Of a DNA stretch of 7,380 nucleotides, positions 1 to 6,765 are shown one piece after another (the stretch's first letter is position 1; every line of letters starts with the position of its first letter). The stretch comes from Chloroflexota bacterium (GTDB taxonomy: Bacteria > Chloroflexota > Anaerolineae > B4-G1 > SLSP01). The DNA lies in contig JAKJAE010000125.1 in NCBI GenBank assembly GCA_022707665.1, positions 1-7,380 of the forward strand. Direction: 5' to 3'. The notes beneath the pieces were generated by a model. The model had not been told where the DNA came from. It saw nothing but the letters and a program-made list of their open reading frames with translations, and made no database searches. The translations under genes were made by a program, and so were the position numbers.

Positions 1-665
1 GCACGGCGTGGCAGAGGGGCATGGATTCGCGTGGCAACCGTTGGCGCTGGGCGCTGCCTTCGGTGTTGGAGGCCTATTTCTGGGGTGGTGGGTCTATGGA
101 CGCCGGCCCATCGAGGCCCGTGACGAATCGGAGGATCCCCTGGGGCATACCATGGCCCGGTTTGGCCTCGGATGGCTGTATCGTGCGATGCACGAGCGCT
201 TCTACGTTGATACCGTCTACGACTGGTTAATAGCCAGACCATCGGTAGCCCTGGCGCGTGTGTCAGCCGATATAGACCGGCGCATCATTCGGTCGTGGCT
301 TTGGCCAGGCAGGCCGACTCGCGCCGACAGCAGACCAACTCGACCGTGGACTGCTCGACCGGCTGGTCGAGGGCGTGGGCACGTTCAGCCGGTCGTTAGC
401 TCAGTGGGCTCTGCGGCTGGACATGGGACTCGTCGATGGGTTCGTGAAGGGTGTGACCGGAGCAAGCCGCATGTCGTCAGATGCTTCGGGTCTGGTCGAC
501 GGCGGCCTGATCGATGGCGTCGTGACCGGCATCGCGCGGATGACCGGTGCGATGGGGAAGTGGTCGCGCAAGATGCAGAGCGGTCTGCTACCTGACTATC
601 TCTGGAATGCCTTTATGATCATCATCTTGTTAGCTGCGATTCTGGTGCTTCTGCAGCGTATCTAG
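1..665 (+). CDS. nuoL: NADH-quinone oxidoreductase subunit L (NuoL), C-terminal part, with an apparent frameshift
   Basis: This is the 3' end of the gene for the largest antiporter-like membrane subunit of respiratory complex I, which pumps protons during NADH:quinone oxidation. The 5' part lies outside the window; about 220 residues are visible. Reading from base 2, there is a membrane segment (GGLFLGWWVYGRRP), a loop, and the typical NuoL tail motif FYVDTVYDWLIARP at about 200-241. From about 300 onward the coding signal moves to the frame of base 276. There it continues through amphipathic repeats and the sequence SRKMQSGLLPDYLW to a final hydrophobic helix (FMIIILLAAILVLL), ending in TAG at 663-665. 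This ending matches the NuoL last transmembrane helix. The stretch between the FYVDTVYD motif and the last helix is about 70 residues longer than I recall for E. coli NuoL. nuoM follows 18 bases later. Identity is firm from the motifs and from nuoM and nuoN next door; the frameshift is described separately. Confidence 0.9.
285..345 (+). other. Apparent frameshift inside nuoL
   Basis: The NuoL reading frame of base 2 is convincing up to DIDRRII (275-289), then turns into arginine/proline-rich nonsense. The frame of base 276 is closed by stops at 246 and 273, but from about 310 it reads as good protein (RLAPTADQLDRGLLDRLVEG) and runs to the natural end of NuoL. The switch corresponds to one extra base, or to a loss of 2 (or 11) bases. 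Dropping one T from the TTT run at 300-302 gives a smooth join, RSWLGQAGRLAP. The exact site is not determined. No slippery heptamer with a stimulatory structure is obvious, so a sequence error or a true mutation is more likely than programmed frameshifting. Confidence 0.75.
345..578 (+). repeat. Three 26-residue amphipathic repeats in the NuoL C-terminal tail
   Basis: In the corrected nuoL frame, three consecutive 78-base units begin at 345, 423 and 501. Their starts read RGLLDRLVEGVG, MGLVDGFVKGVT and GGLIDGVVTGIA, with the consensus xGL(L/V/I)D-x-x-V-x-G(V/I). The second glycine-led unit starts exactly 26 codons after the first, and the third exactly 26 after the second. The units are also related at the DNA level: GGACTGCTCGAC, GGACTCGTCGAT and GGCCTGATCGAT. 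They lie between the penultimate and last membrane helices, where NuoL has its long lateral (piston-like) helix. They probably lengthen that amphipathic segment. Confidence 0.7.
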
Positions 666-668
666 GTC

Positions 669-673
669 GGAGG
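669..673 (+). promoter_or_regulatory. Ribosome binding site of nuoM
   Basis: GGAGG lies 10 bases upstream of the ATG at 684, in the 18-base gap after the nuoL stop. It supports the nuoM start and translation from a shared nuo transcript. Confidence 0.75.
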
Positions 674-683
674 ACAACCTGCG

Positions 684-2219
684 ATGAACTATCCTGTGCT
701 GAGCATAACACTGTTCACCCCACTGCTGGGTGCGCTGCTGGTGCTTCTTGTACCAAAGGAGCGGAAGGGCGTGATCCGGGTGATCGGGGTGCTCTTTGCA
801 CTGCTATCACTGCTTCTGGCTGCGTACGTCTGGGTGATGGTGGTGCGCCAGGATGCCAGCGAGATGCAGTTTGTCGAGAACCATCCATGGATCCCGGATC
901 TGGACCTGATGTACACGCTGGGCGTCGACGGGCTCAGTGCCCCAATGCTCTTGCTGTCAGGTCTTCTCACCACGCTGGCGCTGTTCTACAGCGGCTTCAC
1001 CGTCCAGGAGCGAATCAAGGAATACTACCTGTTGTTCCTCTTGCTGGAGACCGGTATGTTAGGCGTGTTCCTCTCGCTCGACCTCGTGTTGTTCTACGTG
1101 TTCTGGGAAGTGGGACTGGTACCCATGTTCCTGCTGATCGGCGTTTGGGGAGGGCCCCGTCGCGAATACGCTGCCATCAAGTTCTTTATCTACACCCTCG
1201 CTGGCAGTGTATTCGGACTGCTGGGGATCCTCGCCGTGTACCACGAGACCGGCACGTTCAACGTTCTCGAAGCATCGGCGGCTCGCCCCTTTGCCGGCGA
1301 TCCGACGTGGGCGACCCTCGTGTTCTGGGCGCTCTTCGTTGCTTTCGCCATCAAGGTCCCGGTCTTCCCATTCCACACCTGGTTGCCCGATGCGCACACC
1401 GAAGCCCCAACCGCAGGTAGTGTGCTACTTGCGGGCGTGTTGCTCAAGCTTGGTGGGTACGGCATGATGCGCATCGCTCTGCCTCTTTTTCCAGAGCGGT
1501 TTCACTACTTCGCCGTCGAAGTCCCCATCATCACCATCATGGCGCTGATGAGCATTGTCTATGGGGCTCTCGTGTGCATGGCACAATGGGACCTCAAACG
1601 GCTGGTCGCCTATTCCTCAGTCGCTCACATGGGTTATGTCGTGCTCGGGCTCGCGGCAGCGGCAGCAGCGTGGGGGCGGGGAACCGATGCCGCGATCTTC
1701 AATGCTGCCGCCTCTGGCATCAACGGCGCGGCGATGCAGCAATTCGCCCACGGTATCATCACCGGTACAATGTTCTTCCTCGTCGGCATGATCTACCAGC
1801 GCGCCCACACGCGCGATCTCAGGTCATTCGGGGGTCTGGCAACGATCCTCCCCACATACTATGGCCTCACGCTGGTCACGGCTTTTGCCTCACTGGGCCT
1901 TCCGGGCCTGGTCGGGTTCTGGAGCGAGCTGTTCGTATTCAGGGGCGTCATGCGCCTGATGCCCATCGCTGCCTTCATCGGCGTCATCGGCATGGTGTTC
2001 ACCGCTGGCTACACCCTGTGGAAGATCGTCCAGCACCTCTTTCTCGGGACGCTCGACCGTACCCGTTGGGGCGGGCTTACCGATCTGGTATGGTGGGAAA
2101 AGGTCACCGTGTGGCCGCTCGTCATTCTTATGGTGGTGCTCGGGGTCTACCCAGCGCTGCTCGTGAACAGCTTCAACGCAGCCGCGATGACGCTACTACG
2201 CAACTTCGTCATACGTTAA
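684..2219 (+). CDS. nuoM: NADH-quinone oxidoreductase subunit M (NuoM), complete
   Basis: This 511-residue polytopic membrane protein is an antiporter-like proton-pumping subunit of complex I, close in length to E. coli NuoM (509). The expected charged residues of the proton channel are present. The transmembrane-5 glutamate is E142 in FWEVGLVPMF. The broken-helix lysine is K224 in IKVPVFPFHTWLPDAHTEAP. The transmembrane-8 lysine is K255 in LLKLGGYG. The WDLKRLVAYSSVAHMGY signature holds K305, and the transmembrane-12 glutamate is E415 in GFWSELFVF. The segment between AHMGY and FAHGIITG (about 318-356) is alanine-rich and roughly 15 residues longer than I recall for E. coli. The ATG start has a GGAGG site upstream and leads straight into the first hydrophobic helix. 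The gene sits between nuoL and nuoN with gaps of 18 and 15 bases, consistent with one operon. Confidence 0.97.
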   Translation: MNYPVLSITLFTPLLGALLVLLVPKERKGVIRVIGVLFALLSLLLAAYVWVMVVRQDASEMQFVENHPWIPDLDLMYTLGVDGLSAPMLLLSGLLTTLALFYSGFTVQERIKEYYLLFLLLETGMLGVFLSLDLVLFYVFWEVGLVPMFLLIGVWGGPRREYAAIKFFIYTLAGSVFGLLGILAVYHETGTFNVLEASAARPFAGDPTWATLVFWALFVAFAIKVPVFPFHTWLPDAHTEAPTAGSVLLAGVLLKLGGYGMMRIALPLFPERFHYFAVEVPIITIMALMSIVYGALVCMAQWDLKRLVAYSSVAHMGYVVLGLAAAAAAWGRGTDAAIFNAAASGINGAAMQQFAHGIITGTMFFLVGMIYQRAHTRDLRSFGGLATILPTYYGLTLVTAFASLGLPGLVGFWSELFVFRGVMRLMPIAAFIGVIGMVFTAGYTLWKIVQHLFLGTLDRTRWGGLTDLVWWEKVTVWPLVILMVVLGVYPALLVNSFNAAAMTLLRNFVIR

Positions 2220-2226
2220 GGGAGAG
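2220..2226 (+). promoter_or_regulatory. Ribosome binding site deciding a TTG start for nuoN
   Basis: GGGAGAG directly follows the nuoM TAA stop and lies 8 bases before the TTG at 2235. The only nearby in-frame ATG, at 2256, lacks a comparable site, so the TTG start is preferred. Confidence 0.6.
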
Positions 2227-2234
2227 CCACTGCA

Positions 2235-3719
2235 TTGACGCCTTCCGCTTCCGTCATGTATCTGCTCCCACCCATCTGCCTGCTTGCCGGCGGCTTTCTC
2301 ATCGTGCTAGCGGACCTGGTCGTTGTGAAACCGGAGCGCGTACTTCGTGTTGCCTGGTGGCTAGCCCTGATCGCGATCCTGGCAAGCGGTGTGACCTCAT
2401 TCGTTGTAGGTCGCGATGACGTCACACGAATCTTCGCCGTCCTTGCTTATGATCCATTCACTGCTTATACGTGGCGCCTGATCCTGGCCGCGCTGGCCCT
2501 GATTGCGCTGATCAGCGAGGCGTACGTCAGGACAATGATCAAAGAGCCGGCATTCTACTATGCGGGCCTGCTGTTCTTTGGCTTTGGAGCACTTTTGCTG
2601 TCGGCCTCCACGAACACGATTATGCTGATCCTGGCCGTGGACTTCGTCAGCATTGTCGGGTACGTGCTCACGGGATATCTTCACGATGACAAACGCTCTA
2701 CGGAAGGCGCCATCAAGTACCTGATCTACGGATCGGCAGTGTCTGCAGTCATGGCGTTTGGGCTGTCCTGGTTGTACGGGATCACGGGAGCCGCAGATTA
2801 CGAGTTGACTGCGGCAGGGCTTGCGGGGGAGTGGGTCTGGCTGCCCTCACATTCGATCGAGCCCGTGGTGCTGGTTCCGGCGATCACGTTCGTGCTCGCT
2901 GGCTTCGCGTTCAAAATCGGATCTGCCCCCTTCCATCAATGGCTGCCGGATGCATTTGAGGGTGCCCCGACGCCGGTGACGGCCGCATTGGCCATCATCC
3001 CCAAAGTCTCGGGATTCGCGGCCCTGGTCCGGCTCACGATGGTGATGCTCCCGGAGACGCTCACGCTCGGCCTGTGGTGGCGTTGGCCGTTGATTGCCTT
3101 CCTCGCTGTCATGGGGATGTTCCTCGGCAACCTCATCGGCCTGTGGCAGACGAATATTAAACGCCTGATGGCTTACTCTGGCATCGCGCAGGTCGGGTAT
3201 GCCCTCATAGCCGTGGCCGTGGGCACCGAGAAGAGCCTGGCATCCCTGATGCTCTACTTGACGGTCTACGCGATGGCTGAGCTGGGAGCCTTCGCAGCGA
3301 TCTCGGTCATGTCGGCAACTTCGGGAAGTGACGATCTCACCGAGTATCGGGGGCTGTACCATCGGGCCCCGATCCTTGCAACAGCCCTGATCTTGAGTGT
3401 GCTATCGCTGTTTGGGGTGCCGGGGACGGGCGGGTTCGTGAGCAAGGTCTGGTTGTTCACGGCAGCCCTGGAAGCGGATCGCGGGTGGCTGATCGTTGTT
3501 GCGGCGATCAACAGCGTCATCTCGGTGGCCTACTACTGGCGGATTATTCAGGCCACGTTTGTGCACTCCGACCACGGACTGGCCAAAGTGAAGGTGCCGG
3601 CGACGACGTGGACCGTGATCGCAGTTACGGTTGCTGCCGTGCTGCTCCTGGGCATCTTCCCCAACACTGTGCTGCGATGGGCTCAAGCTGCCGTCCACGG
3701 CTTCTTCGTTTCGGGCTAG
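2235..3719 (+). CDS. nuoN: NADH-quinone oxidoreductase subunit N (NuoN), complete
   Basis: This 494-residue polytopic membrane protein is the antiporter-like complex I subunit nearest the quinone-binding arm. Family hallmarks are the motif FKIGSAPFHQWLPDAFEGAPTP (from 226, with K227), the lysine K257 in IIPKVSGFA, K309 in NIKRLMAYSGIAQVGYAL, and the transmembrane-12 lysine K404 in GGFVSKVWLF. That last lysine, in place of the NuoM glutamate, separates NuoN from NuoM. The position of the transmembrane-5 glutamate appears to be aspartate (D136 in LAVDFVSIVGYVLTGY), a conservative but notable change. Translation probably begins at TTG 2235, with GGGAGAG upstream; the ATG at residue 8 is the alternative. 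It ends in TAG and closes the visible nuo cluster. Confidence 0.96.
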   Translation: MTPSASVMYLLPPICLLAGGFLIVLADLVVVKPERVLRVAWWLALIAILASGVTSFVVGRDDVTRIFAVLAYDPFTAYTWRLILAALALIALISEAYVRTMIKEPAFYYAGLLFFGFGALLLSASTNTIMLILAVDFVSIVGYVLTGYLHDDKRSTEGAIKYLIYGSAVSAVMAFGLSWLYGITGAADYELTAAGLAGEWVWLPSHSIEPVVLVPAITFVLAGFAFKIGSAPFHQWLPDAFEGAPTPVTAALAIIPKVSGFAALVRLTMVMLPETLTLGLWWRWPLIAFLAVMGMFLGNLIGLWQTNIKRLMAYSGIAQVGYALIAVAVGTEKSLASLMLYLTVYAMAELGAFAAISVMSATSGSDDLTEYRGLYHRAPILATALILSVLSLFGVPGTGGFVSKVWLFTAALEADRGWLIVVAAINSVISVAYYWRIIQATFVHSDHGLAKVKVPATTWTVIAVTVAAVLLLGIFPNTVLRWAQAAVHGFFVSG

Positions 3720-3758
3720 CTGCAGTGTGCGGGGCAAACTGGGCGGGTAGACGGCAGC

Positions 3759-4898
3759 GTGGCACCGCTGGATAGCGCCGGATCAGGCGCGCGCGTCGCG
3801 CTTGTCCACGACTGGCTGAATCAGTATGGCGGCGCCGAACGCGTGCTCGAGCACCTCGTCGATATCTTCCCACGCGCGCCAGTCTACACAAGCATGGTGT
3901 GGCACGCCGCCCTGCCTGCCGCCTACAAGCAGTGGGACATCCGGACGACCTGGATGAACCGTCTGCCAGGAATTCACCGGCACCATCAGGCCTATTTCCC
4001 CTTGTATGCGTTGGCGTTTGGTGGCCTGCATCTCGACGACGCACTCTCTGGCACGCGAGGCGCGCCCTACGACCTGGTCATCACCAACAAAAGCGGATTC
4101 TGCCACGGGGTACCCACCGGAACGAAGCCCCAGTTGTGCTATTGCCTCTCGCCGACGCGCTACGTATGGCAGTTCGATCATTACGCCGCCCGGGAACAGC
4201 TCCCGGCGGTGCTACGCTGGCTGCTGGCGCCTGTTGTGGCCGCGTTGCGCCGTTGGGATTACCGCGTCGCACAGCGCGACACGATCAGCTTCGTGGCCAT
4301 CTCGACCGAGGTACAGAGGCGGATTCGCGAGTACTACAACCGTGACTCTGAGATCATCTATCCGCCCGTCGACGTTGAGCGTTTCGCACCCGCGTCCGAG
4401 CCGGAAGGCTACTACCTGGTTGTATCACGACTGGTTCCCTACAAGCGCATCGACCTGGCGGTGCGGGCGTTCACAGAACTGAGTCTGCCACTCTGGGTGG
4501 TGGGCGATGGACGCGACAGGGCAACGCTGGAGGCTATGGCCGGGCCGACCGTCAGGTTTCTGGGACGCGTGGACGATCAGGAGCTCCCCGGACTGCTGGC
4601 CCGGTGCCATGCCTTTGTCTTCCCGGGGCTGGAGGACTTCGGCATTGCGCCGCTCGAGGCTCAGGCCTCTGGGCGCCCGGTGATCGCCTATCGGGGTGGG
4701 GGGGCGCTGGATACCATCGTTGAGGATGTCACAGGCGTGTTCTTCGACGCGCCAAGCGTTACTTCACTCATCGACGCAGTGCAAAGGCTCCAGGCACACC
4801 GCATCGATTCACAGATCTGTCGGCACAACGCAGAGCGTTTTGCCGCGCCAATCTACCGGCAGAAGATTCTGGACAAGGTCGGGCAGTTGCTTTCCTGA
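3759..4898 (+). CDS. GT4-family glycosyltransferase (GT-B fold)
   Basis: This 379-residue soluble enzyme probably transfers a sugar from a nucleotide-sugar donor to a glycan or lipid at the cytoplasmic face of the membrane. The N-terminal Rossmann domain opens with RVALVHDWLNQYGGAERVLEHL (from residue 12), whose GGAER is the acceptor-side glycine loop. CYCLSPTRYVWQFDHY (about 127-142) is the usual HTPxRYxW-like motif. The C-terminal donor-binding domain has VVSRLVPYKRID (R224, K229), VVGDG (247-251) and the E-x7-E pair E292/E300 in PGLEDFGIAPLEAQASGRPVIAY, followed by a GGG loop. The retaining mechanism is family knowledge. The substrate cannot be read from the sequence; mannosyl- or similar transfer for surface polysaccharide is possible. 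The GTG at 3759 is the first usual start after an in-frame stop, which is the nuoN TAG itself, 39 bases upstream. The ribosome binding site is weak (GGGCGGG at 3741-3747). Confidence 0.9.
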   Translation: MAPLDSAGSGARVALVHDWLNQYGGAERVLEHLVDIFPRAPVYTSMVWHAALPAAYKQWDIRTTWMNRLPGIHRHHQAYFPLYALAFGGLHLDDALSGTRGAPYDLVITNKSGFCHGVPTGTKPQLCYCLSPTRYVWQFDHYAAREQLPAVLRWLLAPVVAALRRWDYRVAQRDTISFVAISTEVQRRIREYYNRDSEIIYPPVDVERFAPASEPEGYYLVVSRLVPYKRIDLAVRAFTELSLPLWVVGDGRDRATLEAMAGPTVRFLGRVDDQELPGLLARCHAFVFPGLEDFGIAPLEAQASGRPVIAYRGGGALDTIVEDVTGVFFDAPSVTSLIDAVQRLQAHRIDSQICRHNAERFAAPIYRQKILDKVGQLLS

Positions 4899-4917
4899 GG
4901 CGCGAGCGGTTATTTTC

Positions 4918-6728
4918 TCAAGGGAGTCCCTGTATCTCCGATTCGGGTCTCTTCGTCCACCACGGCAAGGTACCGTATGACGCAATGACCTCCTCCTCGC
5001 TATAGAGCTCGGTCATGCACGCATACCAACTCATACCTTCGGTCTTCTGAAAGTGCCACCACTCGATGTCATAGTACGAACTTCGCCAGTTCGACAGCGC
5101 GTTGCGACGCTCCCAGCCATAGTCCGCAGCCAGTGTCGTAAAATCGACATAATACCCTGCAGGAATCGGCTTGAGTTCTCCGCCTTGAGCGGCAGCCAAC
5201 CCGCCCTTTGACCGCGCATCGATGTCCCAGGGGGCGACCCTGAGTGGTTCTCCAAGGCTGCCATCCTGGATGCGTGCTCTGATGAATACGCGCCAGTAGG
5301 TCACGCCGCCGACGTCCTCTCGAACAAGCTCGATGTCGCCCTTGCGCAGGAATCCCTGGTTGATGTCAACAGCCCGGCCACAGACGTGCCACGAGATCCT
5401 CCCCTGCCCGGGTCGCGGCGTGTGGTCCATGGGACGCCAGGAGTCACCCAGGATTGCCAGATAATCCCACTGGGTTTCCTGGAGCACCCGTTCGCGCAAT
5501 GCGTTGAAGCTGTCGTTCACCCGATCACTTAGTCTCTCTGCGCGATCGCTGCCGTTGACGTTGGGCAGATAGACGATGTCATAGACATCGGTGTCTGCCG
5601 ACATCAGGAGTTCCGTGTAGAGCTGGGATGCGGCTCCCGCTGTATCGCTCACGGTGCGCTCTACGAGACTGGCCTCCAGATCCGGGCTGAGCCGGCCTGC
5701 ATACCAGTGGGGCCTCCCCATGGTGTCGGATGAGCTGTACCCCTCTTGGGTGAGCCCCCATCCCCGCATATCCGCAGCAATGAGGTAAGTTGTCGCTTCC
5801 TGACGATAGACGAAGGCCAGGGCTTGGCCATCAGGGGCCCACGTCGGCATCCCCCCTACGCCAAACAGCACCGGCCGCAGCTCGCCCCGGGCAGCGACCT
5901 CCTTGTCGAATGGGATCCGCCAGATCGTCTCACCACGGAGTAGGCGAGGAACTCACCCGTGGGCGACCAGGCCGCATAGTCCTCGTTCTGATTGGGTGTC
6001 TGGGTCAGGTTGGCGACGCTTGCATCATCGAGCGACAGGATATAAAGATCCTGATTCTGGTTGCGGTACGAGGTGAAGGCAATGTGTCGCCCATCGGGCG
6101 ACCAGGCCGGGGAGTAGTCTGGTTCAGGAGCATGAGTCACCCGCTGCTCTTGTCCCGATTCAATGTCCAGCACATACAGGTCGAGGTTGCCATCCTGATA
6201 GCCCTCGTAGGCCAGCCACCTGCCATCGGGCGACCACGAGGGAGATCCTTTGAAGTACTGGCTTCGCGTAACGCGAAGCACGGTTCCCGAGGTCGTCTCC
6301 ATCGTGTACAGATCCCACCCGCCACTCCGATGCGACGCATAGGCCAGGAACCGCCCGTCAGGCGACCAGGCTGGATCGCGGTCATCGCCTGGGTCGTACG
6401 TGAGCCGAAGCAGTTGGCCGCTCTCCTGCGTCAATAGGTAGATGTCGTTGTTCCCGGCATGGCGCATAGAGAAGGCCAGCGTTCCACCGGCGCGTGCCGT
6501 TGAGTCGCTGGACGCCTCTGGCGTTGCCAGGATCGGGGGTGGGACAGGGGTGGCCGTAATGACTACGATGCGCTCGAACGCATCGGGCAGAGGACGAGCA
6601 GACTCCTTAGCCAGTGGGCGTGCGACCAGAAGGCCGATGATTAGCAACCACAGGACTGGAGGAATCTTCGCGGCACCAGGGACGAAGAGCCATCGCAGGA
6701 GCGTGCCCAGAGTCTTGCGGATCCCCAC
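4918..6728 (-). CDS. Membrane-anchored PD40 (TolB-like) beta-propeller fused to an M15-type zinc peptidase domain, with a frameshift
   Basis: Restoring one missing base near 5930 gives about 603 residues from GTG 6728. A basic N-terminus leads to one membrane helix (PPVLWLLIIGLLVAR, about 24-38), then a Pro/Thr-rich linker (ATPVPPPILATPEA). This suggests an extracytoplasmic protein held by a signal anchor; there is no twin-arginine motif. About six propeller blades follow, with WSPDG-type motifs at about 122, 166, 210, 255 (SPTG) and 298 (APDG), each ending in a strand such as DLYTM. The C-terminal 250 residues hold an M15 signature: R432 in SWRP, S-x-H-x6-D (H448, D455 in ISWHVCGRAVDINQ) and E-x-x-H (E556, H559 in IEWWHF). 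In VanX/VanY enzymes these are the zinc ligands, the catalytic base and a substrate arginine. Peptidoglycan D,D- or L,D-carboxypeptidase activity is therefore inferred. The gene lies 37 bases after tatC. An upstream GTG at 6794 overlapping tatC is a possible but less supported start. Confidence 0.8.
5763..6488 (-). repeat. PD40 beta-propeller repeat region (about six blades)
   Basis: The blades recur every 43-45 codons. On the + strand the conserved WSPDG codons show up as GGCGACCA at 5962, 6097, 6229 and 6361, spaced 135, 132 and 132 bases. A fifth copy is degenerate (GGGGCCCA near 5835), and the first blade (LAFSMRHAGNNDIYLL) lacks the SPDG turn. This is a protein-level repeat, not a mobile or regulatory DNA repeat. 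Confidence 0.85.
5925..5943 (-). other. Frameshift within blade 5 of the propeller-peptidase gene
   Basis: The upstream frame is good through SPTGEFLAYSVV, then becomes RRSGGSHSTRRS and stops at 5856-5858. The next frame is closed by TGA at 5953-5955, then reads ETIWRIPFDKEVAARGELRPVLFGVGGMPTWAPDG, which supplies the missing end of that blade and the next one. One base appears to be lost. Adding one base makes the whole gene exactly 604 codons including the stop. No slippery heptamer is visible, so I read this as a sequence error or a disabling mutation. Confidence 0.85.
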
Positions 6729-6734
6729 GATACG

Positions 6735-6740
6735 TCCCTT
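6735..6740 (-). promoter_or_regulatory. Ribosome binding site supporting the GTG start at 6728
   Basis: On the - strand AAGGGA (within GGAAGGGA) lies 6 bases before the GTG at 6728, inside the gap after the tatC stop. This favours 6728 over the GTG at 6794, which would lie inside tatC. Confidence 0.55.
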
Positions 6741-6765
6741 CCGGGTCTCCTCCGATGTCGAATCC

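Noticed and set aside
1059..1397. 112-codon - strand open frame inside nuoM
   Set aside because: It is antisense to the proton-channel core of NuoM, with charged low-complexity content and no start signal.
2847..3362. 171-codon - strand open frame inside nuoN
   Set aside because: It lies opposite strongly conserved NuoN motifs, is rich in Arg, His and Glu, and resembles a shadow of a GC-rich membrane gene.
3717..3761. nuoN and glycosyltransferase in the same frame, suggesting stop readthrough to a fusion
   Set aside because: The 13 intervening codons show no conserved character, and the glycosyltransferase has its own GTG. Nothing suggests a readthrough context.
4694..4706. G-run in the glycosyltransferase as a possible phase-variable tract
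   Set aside because: The run is short, encodes the expected family glycine loop (RGGGALD), and the frame is intact on both sides.
4899..4931. Possible bidirectional terminator between the convergent genes
   Set aside because: Only a tiny palindrome (AGGGAGTCCCT) and a 4-base TGAG/CTCA pairing are present. There is no stable stem followed by a T run.
5898..5904. Perfect AAGGAGG on the - strand that might restart translation after the frameshift
   Set aside because: No ATG, GTG or TTG follows in frame at a usable distance; the nearest GTG (5871) is over 25 bases away. The bases encode part of the blade (DKEV).
5790..6437. Long + strand open frame (215 codons) opposite the propeller gene
   Set aside because: It is antisense to clear PD40 blades, has repetitive Arg/Pro-rich content and no recognisable domain. 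The 132-base GGCGACCA periodicity comes from the - strand protein.
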